Of a stretch of 64,000 nucleotides of DNA, positions 42,333 through 50,743 are shown piece after piece. Within the stretch, counting starts at the first letter, position 1, and the number at the start of each line of letters is the position of its first letter. The notes beneath the pieces are model-generated. The model worked only from the letters and a program-made list of their open reading frames with translations, made no database searches and was not told the origin of the DNA. The position numbers were made by a program, and so were the translations under genes. Origin of the DNA: CALFXN01 sp937957815 (GTDB lineage: Bacteria; Synergistota; Synergistia; Synergistales; Aminobacteriaceae); the NCBI GenBank assembly GCA_036788195.1, contig DAIQNX010000011.1:22375-86374 (forward strand), given 5' to 3'.

Positions 42333-43201
42333 GCGATGTCTCCGGTCGCACGCGGCCACCGTCTGTGGAGCCAGAGCCATTGATCCGGCCGGTGTCGAAC
42401 GATTTCCTCGAGCGTCCGGTCAATTCTGAGGACCGTTCGCCGGATCCGTTCGTCCCTGTCGCTTCCCGGCTCCGCGGTGAACGGAGGCGACGCGACGATC
42501 CTGTGACGGAACGGCGCCGTCCGGACCGCAACGACCGGAACGACCGGAACTCCCGCGAGGACCGCGATCGCCGCCGCTCCCGGCGCCGTAAAGCACGGGC
42601 GTCCGTAGAACTCCGACGACACTCCGTGAACGGAGGACCATGCCTGGTCGGGCATGATTCCGACGCGCCCCCCGTGTTTCACGATACCGAGAAGCGTCTT
42701 GAGGCTCACCGTCTTCTCGAACGTCCGCACTCCGACCGAGGTCCGGAACGACTCTATCAGGTCCGCGAGATCTTCCGCATCGGGATTTCTGACGACGACG
42801 CCGGACATGTACCCTTTGATCGAGAGCCACGCTCCGAGAAGTTCCCAATTCCCGTAGTGCCCGGACAGGATCACTCCCCCCAGGCCGCTGTCGCGAAGAT
42901 TCCGGAGGTGTTCTTCCCCATCGATCTCAGTGACCCAGTCCGAGATCGAATCCGGATGGTTCACGAGGCACAGATACTCCGCCGTCGTCAGCGCGATGCT
43001 GCGATAGACGCAATCAATGATGTTCCGGCGCCAGTTTCCGTCGGTTTCCGGATACGCGCGTTCGAGATTGAGAAGTCCCACGGCCCTTCTGGGTCCAACG
43101 CGACGCAATCCCCACTCGAGACATCGCGCGAGGATTCCGGCGGCGGCGGCGGACGACACCGCCCGCGACACCGCCCTGACGAGCGCGGCGCGAAGCGTCA
43201 T
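42329..43201 (-). CDS. LpxL/HtrB-type lysophospholipid acyltransferase
   Basis: This family transfers an acyl chain to lipid A precursors or phosphatidylinositol mannosides. The 290-residue product has the HxxxxE active site in SGHYGNWE (His115, Glu120), preceded by LRDSGLGGVIL, and the downstream conserved GRVGIMPDQ and FYGRPCFTAPGAAAIAV (in parts). ATG 43201 overlaps the preceding gene stop (ATGA). It is the best evidence in this window for an outer membrane with LPS-like lipid. Confidence 0.9.
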   Translation of the reverse strand: MTLRAALVRAVSRAVSSAAAAGILARCLEWGLRRVGPRRAVGLLNLERAYPETDGNWRRNIIDCVYRSIALTTAEYLCLVNHPDSISDWVTEIDGEEHLRNLRDSGLGGVILSGHYGNWELLGAWLSIKGYMSGVVVRNPDAEDLADLIESFRTSVGVRTFEKTVSLKTLLGIVKHGGRVGIMPDQAWSSVHGVSSEFYGRPCFTAPGAAAIAVLAGVPVVPVVAVRTAPFRHRIVASPPFTAEPGSDRDERIRRTVLRIDRTLEEIVRHRPDQWLWLHRRWPRATGDIA

Positions 43202-44103
43202 CTGCCGCCGAGAAGCGACGCGTACAATCGTCCGATCGCTTCACCGCCGCGTTCGCGCTGATATTCGCCGCGAACCCGACGTCTCGCCCTCGCGGCGACG
43301 CCGCGCCCGGCCTCGCCGAACGCGTCCGCGAGTACGTCCTTCCATCCCGACATCGCATTGTCGGCAGGCGAAAGGAATCCGTCGTCCCCGAGCAGCTCCG
43401 CCAGGAGCGGGGAGACGGGCGCGACCGTCGGAACCCCCGAAAGCGCCGCCCGGGCCGCGAGAAGCGCGAGCGACTCGTTTACGGTCGGAATCATCAGGAC
43501 GCCGCCGGTTCTGTCGAAACGCCGCACGGCCTCTCCGTGGGACGCCAGCGGGATGCTCCAGGGAACCGCCACGCCGGGGAACGGGAGCGAATAGACCGAT
43601 TTCCCGAGCTGACGGACGACGTCCCGGAACCCGGGATAGAGGCTTCCTGATCTCGGGCAAGCGAGGATCAGCGCCTTCACCTCGTCGGGGGCTCCATCCC
43701 CTTCCTCCATCGGAACGCGGTAGTCGAACGCGGGAGGGATGTAATATTCTCCCCGTTCGGCCCTGCAACGGAAAAGCGACGTCGGATGTCCCCGCCACTG
43801 CGACACGGGGTCCATGGAGGAATGAATCGTCCTCGCGCGCAGTCGGACCGCGGGCCACCACTTCGGCGGCCGTCCCCAGAGATGCCACAGGGCTCCGCGC
43901 GTTCCAGCGAGAAGCGAGCGTTCCACCGCGTTGAGCGAAGCCCAGGACGTAGCCTCGACGCCGAAGCTCTCCGTCCCTCCAGCGCAGAGAATCGAGATGT
44001 CGGTCCCCTGTTCCCGTGCCGCACCGGCAAGAGCCCCGATCACTTCCGATTCCCACGGGAACGGTGTGTCCTCAACGAACCAGTAGCATTCATGTCTCTC
44101 CAT
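43198..44103 (-). CDS. Glycosyltransferase-like protein
   Basis: The 301-residue protein lacks membrane helices and shows a two-domain layout with a C-terminal segment typical of GT-B enzymes: VLMIPTVNESLALLAARAALSGVPTVAPVSPLLAELLGDDGF (in parts), where the Glu followed by a small-residue loop is the nucleotide-sugar site pattern. The sugar donor is unknown. ATG 44103 has AAGGAG 8 bases upstream. It overlaps the acyltransferase gene by 4 bases, suggesting a shared envelope glycolipid pathway. Confidence 0.7.
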   Translation of the reverse strand: MERHECYWFVEDTPFPWESEVIGALAGAAREQGTDISILCAGGTESFGVEATSWASLNAVERSLLAGTRGALWHLWGRPPKWWPAVRLRARTIHSSMDPVSQWRGHPTSLFRCRAERGEYYIPPAFDYRVPMEEGDGAPDEVKALILACPRSGSLYPGFRDVVRQLGKSVYSLPFPGVAVPWSIPLASHGEAVRRFDRTGGVLMIPTVNESLALLAARAALSGVPTVAPVSPLLAELLGDDGFLSPADNAMSGWKDVLADAFGEAGRGVAARARRRVRGEYQRERGGEAIGRLYASLLGGR

Positions 44104-44139
44104 GTAACCGACTCCTTCGCGCATCGCGTCGTTTCTGCC

Positions 44140-45612
44140 TCACCGGACTTCCGACCTTCCTCGCGGCGGCAGGATCCATTCCGCATACCCTTCGTCGATC
44201 GAGGGAAGAACGATCGAAAGAGTCCCGATCCCGCGCATCGACGCCAACGTGCCGTCGAGCCGCGAAACGACATCCCCGGAGAGGCCGAAGCGTTCCGCCG
44301 CCTGCCTCGCCAGGGAGAGCGCCTCTCTCGTCTCGTCGAGACGACTGGTCTCGAGATGGGCCCACGCGACGGATTTCGGATATTCCCTGAGGACCGGAAT
44401 ACCGGATCGGAGCGGAGACCATTTTCCTTCGGCGAGATATTCGCGGTCCAGAAGGCCGTATATCGCGTTGTCCCCGTTCGAGAGAGCGACGAGTGAAAAG
44501 GGCACTGAAGCAGTCCCCCCCGAATCGTATCCCTCAATCCGCTCGACGGATGGGACGAGAACGCTCCAGTCCTGTTTCCAGAACGCCTCGGCCATCCTTC
44601 GCCCGGCGTCGCCCCTGCCCGGAAACTGGAGGAGTACGCCCGGAAGCGAAAATACGAGAAAACGGGAATTTCCCCCGATGCACGCAACGACCGGACCGGG
44701 AAGGAAGCCCGCCATCTGTCGTGGATCCACCTTCAGCCGCTCGCAGAGCTTCGCCGGTACGGCCCCGCCCCGGCGATCGGAAAAGAGGGAGCCGAGAGAC
44801 AGACCGGCCGCAAAATGAACCGGCTTCGGCATGATCAGGGATTCGCTCCACAGGACCGGATCTCCAAAAACACGAAACTCGTCGGACAGCATCGCCGACA
44901 ATCCGTCGGCTTTCCACCGGAGCCGACCGAACGGGCCGCTCTCTTTCCACGCGATATCGACCACGAGGTCTCCCGACCTGAGCGCGACCCGCGAAAGCGC
45001 CGCCCAATGCGCAACGAGCCCGGCGTCATGGATCCTCACATGGTTCGGCCATGACGGCTCCAGATCGAAGACGACATCGGCCGGCGGTTTCGTCCCCGCA
45101 AGTGCCGCGAGCATCCGTTCCATGGACTTTTCGTCGGACGCCAGAAGCATCATCGTCCGGTTGAAGGAGATGAGAACGCTCTCCTCCGGTCCCCGGCGGA
45201 GACGCAATCCAGGCGCATCGGCGCTGACACTGAAACCAGCCGTTTTCCATGATTCCGGCGTCACTCCGGCGGAAACCCGGTCCGATATCGTTCCCGGAAA
45301 GAACGCCGCAGCGCAGAATGAGACGCTCCCCGCACCCAATTCCGAAAGAAAGGCCGCGAGCTCCGCGCCGGACAGGAGACGCAGCATTGTGGAAAAAAGC
45401 GTTCCGCCGTTTCCGGAGTCGGTCACGGCCCGTATCGTCTCGAACGCTCGTCCGCGCCCAAGTGCGAACAGATACGGCATTCCCCCGGCAGGCACCGGAA
45501 TGGCGGCAGCGAGAAGGTGCCTGTCCGGTTCTCTGACGAAATGGAACGCTGCCGCCGCGATGACTGCTCCGACGATCAGGGCGGCAAAGCGGATCACCCC
45601 GTTCCGCCTCAT
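44140..45612 (-). CDS. Membrane-anchored protein of unknown function (490 residues)
   Basis: I do not recognise it with certainty. It has an N-terminal membrane helix (about 8-24) and a long extracytoplasmic part with Ser/Gly-rich segments, including FETIRAVTDSG and SLIMPKPVHFAAGLSLG. The layout is reminiscent of DUF3352-type membrane proteins but I cannot prove that. It lies 36 bases before the glycosyltransferase gene in the same direction and probably belongs to that envelope operon. Confidence 0.7.
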   Translation of the reverse strand: MRRNGVIRFAALIVGAVIAAAAFHFVREPDRHLLAAAIPVPAGGMPYLFALGRGRAFETIRAVTDSGNGGTLFSTMLRLLSGAELAAFLSELGAGSVSFCAAAFFPGTISDRVSAGVTPESWKTAGFSVSADAPGLRLRRGPEESVLISFNRTMMLLASDEKSMERMLAALAGTKPPADVVFDLEPSWPNHVRIHDAGLVAHWAALSRVALRSGDLVVDIAWKESGPFGRLRWKADGLSAMLSDEFRVFGDPVLWSESLIMPKPVHFAAGLSLGSLFSDRRGGAVPAKLCERLKVDPRQMAGFLPGPVVACIGGNSRFLVFSLPGVLLQFPGRGDAGRRMAEAFWKQDWSVLVPSVERIEGYDSGGTASVPFSLVALSNGDNAIYGLLDREYLAEGKWSPLRSGIPVLREYPKSVAWAHLETSRLDETREALSLARQAAERFGLSGDVVSRLDGTLASMRGIGTLSIVLPSIDEGYAEWILPPRGRSEVR

Positions 45613-45705
45613 GAGACCACTCCTTCGGGAGTTTCCGGATGTCCGCGGGAATCCCCGTCCGTCTATGTGTCGGATGTCCTCGGGGTCGAAACGAGTTCTC
45701 CGAAC

Positions 45706-47343
45706 CTATGTCCCCGGGGTCTCTCCGCCCGCCATGTGTCCTTCGGCGGTCTCGAGCAGCGTCCGGGTCGACTGCAGGAGCGGCAGGACGTCCTCGTAGC
45801 GTCGGTCGTACGCTACACGGCTCCTCATCCCCGATGCAAGCGCCGAAATTTCGGCGAGCAGGCATTCGACCGACTCCCGCTCACACACGGCGGGCATCGC
45901 GCGAAGAATCTCGCGTTCGGCCTCATCCCTGCGGGAGGAGAGAAGAATCTCCTGTCCCGGGGCCGGGACGATGGCCGGTCTTCCGATCTCGCGAATGCCC
46001 TGCGCGAGCGATTCCGATGCCTCGGGTTCCCCATGGGTGACGATGAATACCGGTCCCTCGGCTCCCTCTCCGGGAGACGGGACAAAATTCGTGGCCCAGA
46101 CCATGAGATCGTTCCGGTCGCCATGAGCCGAAAAACCGTTGATCGTATGGAGTTTCGCCTTCACGGTCACGTCCTCGCCGGCGATCCGGAGTTCCTTTTC
46201 CCCGTCGACGAGGCGACGTCCGAGCGTCCCCTTCGCCTGATATCCCACAAAGACGACGTGATTGTTCGGATCCCACGCGCCGTGCTTGAGATGATGGACG
46301 ACACGCCCTCCGGTACACATGCCGCTCCCGGCGAGAACCACCGCGTTTTTGACATCGTTGATGGCCTGCGACTCCCTGACATCCGAGACGTACTTCAGGT
46401 TGTCCGGCATGAACGGATCGATCCCCTTCGCCGTCCAGGAAAGGATTTCCGCCGACATGACGTTCGTATGCTTCCTGTAGATCCCAGTCGCCGCCACCCC
46501 CATGGGAGAGTCGAAGAAAACCGGAACGTCGCGAACGATTCCCTCGCGCTGCATCAGCATGATTTCGTAAAGGATCCGCTGAGCCCTGTCGACGACGAAC
46601 GTCGGAATGATGACCTTCGCGTTCGCGGCAAGCGCATCCTTCATGACGGAACGAAATTCGTCGCGGCTTTCGAGGTTGGACTTGTGGAGGCGATTGCCGT
46701 AGGTCGATTCGAGGACGACGTAATCCGCTTCGGTAATGATCGCCGGATTCCGCTCCATGACGGTCGACTGCGGTCCGAGATCTCCGCTGAAGACGATCGT
46801 GACGCGATCGTCTCCCTCCGTGAGCCAGATTTCGAGAATCGCGCTGCCGAGGATATGTCCGGCGTCGCGGAAGCGCACCGCGATCCCGGGCGCGACGTCG
46901 ATCCGGTCGTCGTAGCTCGCAGGTCGGAGGTGCGAGAGCGCGTTCTCGGCGTCCTCGAAGGAATAAAGCGGTCCTACGGGCGGCAATCCCTTCCGCTCGT
47001 TCTTCCGGCTCCTCCAGTCGGCCTCCTCCTTCATGAGATTCGCCGAATCGCGCCAGAGGACACCGAGGAGTTCGAGCGTCGGAAGCGTCGCGTGGATCGT
47101 TCCGGAGAACCCCTGCTTCACGAGCAGGGGAATCCTTCCCGAATGGTCGAGATGAGCATGGGTAAGAAGAACCGCGTTCAATGTGGACGGGACGAACGTG
47201 AACGGGGCCTCGTTCCGTTTTTCGTCGTCGCGGCCCTGGAAAATGCCGCAATCCACGAGAATTCTGCTTCCCGCGCATTCAATGAGGTAATTCGATCCGG
47301 TCACCTCTCCGGCGGCACCCAAAACGGTCAGTCTCATCGTCAT
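45706..47343 (-). CDS. Beta-CASP metallo-beta-lactamase protein, putative RNA processing exonuclease
   Basis: The 545-residue protein has the HxHxDH motif in THAHLDHSG (62-67), further metal ligands (DAGHILGS, FSGDLG), and the beta-CASP region with IPTFVVDRAQRILY and the C-terminal TINGFSAHGDRNDL motif C. This matches the MBL-fold RNA specificity exonuclease family (YSH1/CPSF-73-like bacterial proteins). Its RNA targets are unknown. An additional C-terminal stretch of about 90 residues follows the catalytic part. It overlaps the kinase gene stop by 4 bases. Confidence 0.9.
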   Translation of the reverse strand: MTMRLTVLGAAGEVTGSNYLIECAGSRILVDCGIFQGRDDEKRNEAPFTFVPSTLNAVLLTHAHLDHSGRIPLLVKQGFSGTIHATLPTLELLGVLWRDSANLMKEEADWRSRKNERKGLPPVGPLYSFEDAENALSHLRPASYDDRIDVAPGIAVRFRDAGHILGSAILEIWLTEGDDRVTIVFSGDLGPQSTVMERNPAIITEADYVVLESTYGNRLHKSNLESRDEFRSVMKDALAANAKVIIPTFVVDRAQRILYEIMLMQREGIVRDVPVFFDSPMGVAATGIYRKHTNVMSAEILSWTAKGIDPFMPDNLKYVSDVRESQAINDVKNAVVLAGSGMCTGGRVVHHLKHGAWDPNNHVVFVGYQAKGTLGRRLVDGEKELRIAGEDVTVKAKLHTINGFSAHGDRNDLMVWATNFVPSPGEGAEGPVFIVTHGEPEASESLAQGIREIGRPAIVPAPGQEILLSSRRDEAEREILRAMPAVCERESVECLLAEISALASGMRSRVAYDRRYEDVLPLLQSTRTLLETAEGHMAGGETPGT

Positions 47344-48761
47344 TCCCCGGAGCCATTCCCGGCTCTCGGGCTCTCCTCCCTTCGGATCCCTTCCGCGGGA
47401 TCGTCCGTCGATCTTCCGGGCGGCCGGTCCGGAAAGCGGAAGACGAGAAGCGTCCCGGATCCGGCCTCCGATTCGATCGCCATGGTTCCATCGAGCAGCG
47501 TCATGCGCTCCATCATATTCGCGAGCCCCCGGTGTCCCTGGACCCGCAGGTGTTCGAAGTCGAGGTCCGGCGTGAACCCGGTTCCGTTGTCGCGGATCGT
47601 GTACCGGATCCCCCCGTTTTCGCGCCCGATCTCGGCCGTGATCTCGGTCGCGTTTCCGTGACGGACGGCGTTCGAAACTGCTTCCTGAAGGATCCTGAAA
47701 ATCGCGAGCACCCGCTCGGACGTCGTCTCCACGGTTTCATCCGCTTCGACGACGACCTGGACCCCAAACGTCCGGGAAAGCCGGTCGGCAAGCCCCGTCA
47801 TCGCCGCCGCGACTCCGAGTTCGAGCCAGGGAGGCGACAGTTCGTCGCACATCGCCCGAAGTTCGCGGACCGCCGAGTGCGCCGTTTCTTCGACGAGACT
47901 CAGATGGCGGGCGCGCTCTTCCTCGACTCCGGGCATCCTGTAGAGACGCACCTGCTGGATCATCGCCGTGATATCCTGGAGCGGGCCGTCGTGGAGCTCC
48001 CGGGCGATGCGTCGCTTTTCATCCTCCTGGACGCGGACGATATCCGTCACGTACCTGTTCCTGAGATCGTTGCGCTCGATCGCGGCGTTCGCGAGGCGGA
48101 AGAGCGCGCGCCTGATCCGTCCGACTTCGAGCACCGCCTGCGGGTCGTCCGCTCTCGGAAGATCCCTGCCCCACTGCAGGGACGAAATCTCCGTGTCGAG
48201 GGTCCGCATCGGCGCGATGAGCCAGCGCCAAAGCGCCCAGATCGCGAGAAGGCTCGCCAGCGTCATGAGGACGATGAGGATCGGCCAGAGATGCCCGATC
48301 CTGACGAGTGGACCGAGGAGCTGGTTCCAGGCGACGGCCGCGACGACATAGCGGGACCCCTCGTCGACCGGATAGACCGCGATCGTGTAGCGTTCCCCCT
48401 GTTTGTCGCGGATCTCGACGGCCTTTCCGAAAGGAAGCTCGGGCCGCCAGAGCGCCGCGAGATTCCGGACGCCCGGCGACGCCATGAGGACTTTGCCGTC
48501 TGCCGCGAGGACGGCGACCCACCCGGGAAGCGACGGCCCCCAGGAGAAGATGCGGAAACGATTCATATCCGAGAACAAGTACGGACCGGCGTCCCGACTG
48601 ATCCGGGACGCCACGTTTTCCGCAAGGTCCTCGACGTAGGAACGCGCGACGAATTCGACCGCCCACTGGTGATGCACGAGACCGAAACCGGAGACGAGAA
48701 GCACCGCGAACATGGGCAGAAGAATCGACAGCGTGAGTACGACGAGGAGGTGTCGCCTCAT
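47340..48761 (-). CDS. Sensor histidine kinase (HisKA_3 / NarX-DegS type)
   Basis: The 473-residue protein has a first membrane helix (about 7-29), an extracytoplasmic sensor of roughly 125 residues, a second helix (about 158-182), a HAMP-like linker, the dimerisation/phosphoacceptor helix EDEKRRIARELHDGPLQD (His in LHDGPLQ), and an ATPase domain with FRILQEAVSNAVRHG, IRDNGTGF and GHRGLANMMERM. The signal is unknown. It overlaps the response-regulator stop (ATGA) upstream and the MBL gene downstream, so the nuclease is in the same operon. Confidence 0.94.
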   Translation of the reverse strand: MRRHLLVVLTLSILLPMFAVLLVSGFGLVHHQWAVEFVARSYVEDLAENVASRISRDAGPYLFSDMNRFRIFSWGPSLPGWVAVLAADGKVLMASPGVRNLAALWRPELPFGKAVEIRDKQGERYTIAVYPVDEGSRYVVAAVAWNQLLGPLVRIGHLWPILIVLMTLASLLAIWALWRWLIAPMRTLDTEISSLQWGRDLPRADDPQAVLEVGRIRRALFRLANAAIERNDLRNRYVTDIVRVQEDEKRRIARELHDGPLQDITAMIQQVRLYRMPGVEEERARHLSLVEETAHSAVRELRAMCDELSPPWLELGVAAAMTGLADRLSRTFGVQVVVEADETVETTSERVLAIFRILQEAVSNAVRHGNATEITAEIGRENGGIRYTIRDNGTGFTPDLDFEHLRVQGHRGLANMMERMTLLDGTMAIESEAGSGTLLVFRFPDRPPGRSTDDPAEGIRREESPRAGNGSGE

Positions 48762-49393
48762 TCAAGCAATTCCTCGAGGGTCACGACGCCGTATTTCAGC
48801 GCGAGCAGAAGCGCTTCCGTCTTGTTGCGCGCGCCGAGCTTGTCGTAGATCGACGCGAGATGCGTCTGGACGGTCCGTTCGCTGATGAACAGATCCGAGG
48901 CGACCTCTTTGCTCGACAGTCCCTTCGAAGCGAGGATGAGGACCTCCCGCTCACGCGCCGACAGGGGCTCCGGGGCGAAATCACGGTCACCGACGGCGGA
49001 CGCCACTTCGGGATCGAGATAGAGTCCCCCTCTGGCGACCGTCTGGATCGCGCGCGCCAGATTCTCCGGCGTCACCGTCTTCAGGACGAACCCGCGAGCT
49101 CCAGCCCTGAGCGACGCCAGGACGTACTGCTGTGCGTCGTAGGACGTGAGCATGATGACGGAGACCGGAAGACCGGCTTCCTTGATCTGTCTCGCAACCG
49201 TCACCCCGTCCGCACCGGGCATCCGGATATCGAGGAGCAACACGTCGGGGGCAAGCCTCGACACCATCTCCCATGCAGAGATACCGTCCTCAGCCTCCCC
49301 GACCAGCTCGATTCCGTTTTCCTTCCGAAGATATGCCGACAGTCCGGCCCGTGTCAGCGGATGATCATCCGCAAGCAGTACCCGTATCGTCAT
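48758..49393 (-). CDS. NarL/FixJ family response regulator
   Basis: The 211-residue protein has a receiver domain with acidic pocket DDHPLTRAGL, phosphoacceptor Asp in VLLLDIRMPGADG and Lys in RGFVLKTVTPE, followed by a LuxR-type HTH with LSAREREVLILASKGLSSKEVASDLFISERTVQTHL (in parts). It is first in the operon with the kinase. A palindrome over a possible extended -10 lies upstream and might be an autoregulatory site. Confidence 0.95.
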   Translation of the reverse strand: MTIRVLLADDHPLTRAGLSAYLRKENGIELVGEAEDGISAWEMVSRLAPDVLLLDIRMPGADGVTVARQIKEAGLPVSVIMLTSYDAQQYVLASLRAGARGFVLKTVTPENLARAIQTVARGGLYLDPEVASAVGDRDFAPEPLSAREREVLILASKGLSSKEVASDLFISERTVQTHLASIYDKLGARNKTEALLLALKYGVVTLEELLE

Positions 49394-49432
49394 GGACGCC
49401 CCTCCCGCTCATGTATGCGTTTCGTGCCCCCA

Positions 49433-49446
49433 ATGGTAGCAACCAT
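49433..49446 (-). promoter_or_regulatory. Palindrome over an extended -10 upstream of the response regulator
   Basis: ATGGT-TGCT-ACCAT (49433-49446) contains TGC-TACCAT (49433-49441 on the minus strand), an extended -10-like element, 39 bases before the ATG. The arrangement could serve as operator and promoter. Weak. Confidence 0.35.
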
Positions 49447-49482
49447 ACCCCACGGGAGCATCCGCCATCATACCGACGTCCG

Positions 49483-49509
49483 GCCCGGGAGAGTCCGCGG
49501 CTCTCGGGC
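49483..49509 (-). terminator. GC-rich hairpin after the HD-domain gene
   Basis: GCCCGGGAGAG and CTCTCGGGC flank TCCGCGG with one bulge, starting 8 bases after the HD-domain gene stop. No T-run follows on the minus strand, so it may be a weak or Rho-assisted terminator. Confidence 0.35.
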
Positions 49510-49516
49510 AACGGCC

Positions 49517-50095
49517 TTATCCCGGCAGTCCGAGCCCGAGATCCTTCTCTACAGGACGCATCGCCTCGATGACACCCAGGATGAGGTCGTCGAGCTCCAT
49601 ACCCATCATACCCGCGCCCTTCAGGATCAGTTCCCGGTCGACGCCCCGCGCGAACGCCTTGTCCTTCCACTTCTTCTTCACCGACTTGACTTCGAGATCC
49701 GCAAGCGATCGGCTCGGACGTACGAGCGCCGCCGTGATGACCATCCCCGTGAGTTCGTCGATCGTGAACAGCGTCTTTTCCATATCGCTCTTCGGTTCGA
49801 CGTCCGAACAGAGGCCCCATCCGTGCGCCTCGACCGCACGCGCGATTTCCTCGGGATACCCCTCCGCGCGAAGCCACGCCGCCCCTTCCTTCGTGTGAAG
49901 ATGAGGTGTCGCCTGCATCTTCTCCCAGTCGATGTCGTGAAGGAGTCCCGCCATTCCCCAGAGTTCCTCGTCTGCCCCGGCCTCCCGGGCGAACCAGCGC
50001 ATCGTCGCCTCGACTGCCAGAGCATGCCGGATATGGCCTTCGTCCTTGTTGTGTTTCCGGAGAAGCTCCATCGCTGCGGATCGTGAAAGTTCCAT
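49517..50095 (-). CDS. HD-domain protein (putative phosphohydrolase)
   Basis: The 192-residue protein has HIRHALAVEATMRWFAREAG, GLLHDIDWEKM (the HD pair) and HTKEGAAWLRAEGYPEEIARAVEAHG (in parts), a metal-dependent HD fold similar to HDIG/YedJ-like proteins. The substrate is unknown. ATG 50095 has GGGAGGGGG upstream. The dCMP deaminase gene lies 25 bases upstream in the same direction, which suggests nucleotide metabolism. Confidence 0.88.
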   Translation of the reverse strand: MELSRSAAMELLRKHNKDEGHIRHALAVEATMRWFAREAGADEELWGMAGLLHDIDWEKMQATPHLHTKEGAAWLRAEGYPEEIARAVEAHGWGLCSDVEPKSDMEKTLFTIDELTGMVITAALVRPSRSLADLEVKSVKKKWKDKAFARGVDRELILKGAGMMGMELDDLILGVIEAMRPVEKDLGLGLPG

Positions 50096-50120
50096 ATGTT
50101 TTCCCCCTCCCCGTGTATTT

Positions 50121-50636
50121 TTACGTATTTTGTTTTTCGTTTTCCGCCATACTCCCGAGGCACGGAGCCATCGTGTCGAGAATGTCTTCCTGAAGACGCG
50201 AGACATCGATCGCCGCCTGCGAGCGCAACTCGACTGCCAGCGGGTCCGGATAGGACAGAGCGAACACGATACGCCGGATTCCCGCGTTGATGACGGCCTT
50301 CGTGCAGAACGAGCAGGGTTCGTGCGTACAGTAGATCGTCGCGCCGGCCGTGGGCGTTCCGACGGCGGCCGCCTGAACGATTGCGTTGATCTCCGCGTGC
50401 GACCCGCGGCAGATTTCGTGCCGCTCGCCGGACGGAATCCCCATGAGTTCCCTGAGACATCCGACCTCGCCGCAGTGCGGCAACCCCTTCGGAGCTCCGT
50501 TGTACCCGGTGCTGATGATCTGCATGTCGCGCGCGATGACCGCTCCCACCCGGCGTCGCAGGCACGTACTGCGGGTCGCCGCGACCGCCGCGATCATCAT
50601 GAAGTACGTGTCCCAATCCGGACGACCGGTGCGCAT
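50121..50636 (-). CDS. comEB: Deoxycytidylate deaminase (ComEB-like)
   Basis: dCMP deaminase converts dCMP to dUMP. The 171-residue product has the zinc site HAEINAIVQAA with catalytic Glu, and PCSFCTKAVINAGI with the two Cys, plus NGAPKGLPHC and an extra CLRE segment. ATG 50636 has GGAG upstream; the longer form starting at 50654 lacks one. It has its own extended -10 promoter. Confidence 0.93.
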   Translation of the reverse strand: MRTGRPDWDTYFMMIAAVAATRSTCLRRRVGAVIARDMQIISTGYNGAPKGLPHCGEVGCLRELMGIPSGERHEICRGSHAEINAIVQAAAVGTPTAGATIYCTHEPCSFCTKAVINAGIRRIVFALSYPDPLAVELRSQAAIDVSRLQEDILDTMAPCLGSMAENEKQNT

Positions 50637-50669
50637 CGTGTCCACTCCTTCCATGTACCGCTTGTGTGC

Positions 50670-50678
50670 ATTATAGCA
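50670..50678 (-). promoter_or_regulatory. Extended -10 promoter of dCMP deaminase gene
   Basis: Minus strand TGC-TATAAT, 33 bases upstream of ATG 50636; no recognisable -35. It is divergent from a similar element (TGC-TAGAGT, 50704-50712, plus strand) for the MFS gene. Confidence 0.65.
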
Positions 50679-50703
50679 TCGTGCTCTCCGGTCACCCGTT
50701 TTA

Positions 50704-50712
50704 TGCTAGAGT
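50704..50712 (+). promoter_or_regulatory. Extended -10 promoter of MFS gene
   Basis: TGC-TAGAGT, 31 bases before ATG 50744; -35 region not recognisable. Confidence 0.45.
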
Positions 50713-50743
50713 GATACGGCTTCGGAAAGGAGCGTATGCCCCC

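Noticed and set aside
42520..42560. Short tandem repeat CGACCGGAA in the acyltransferase gene
   Set aside because: The unit is 9 bases and in frame, encoding a Val-Pro-rich strand (VPVVPVV) expected in the family; no sign of a switch.
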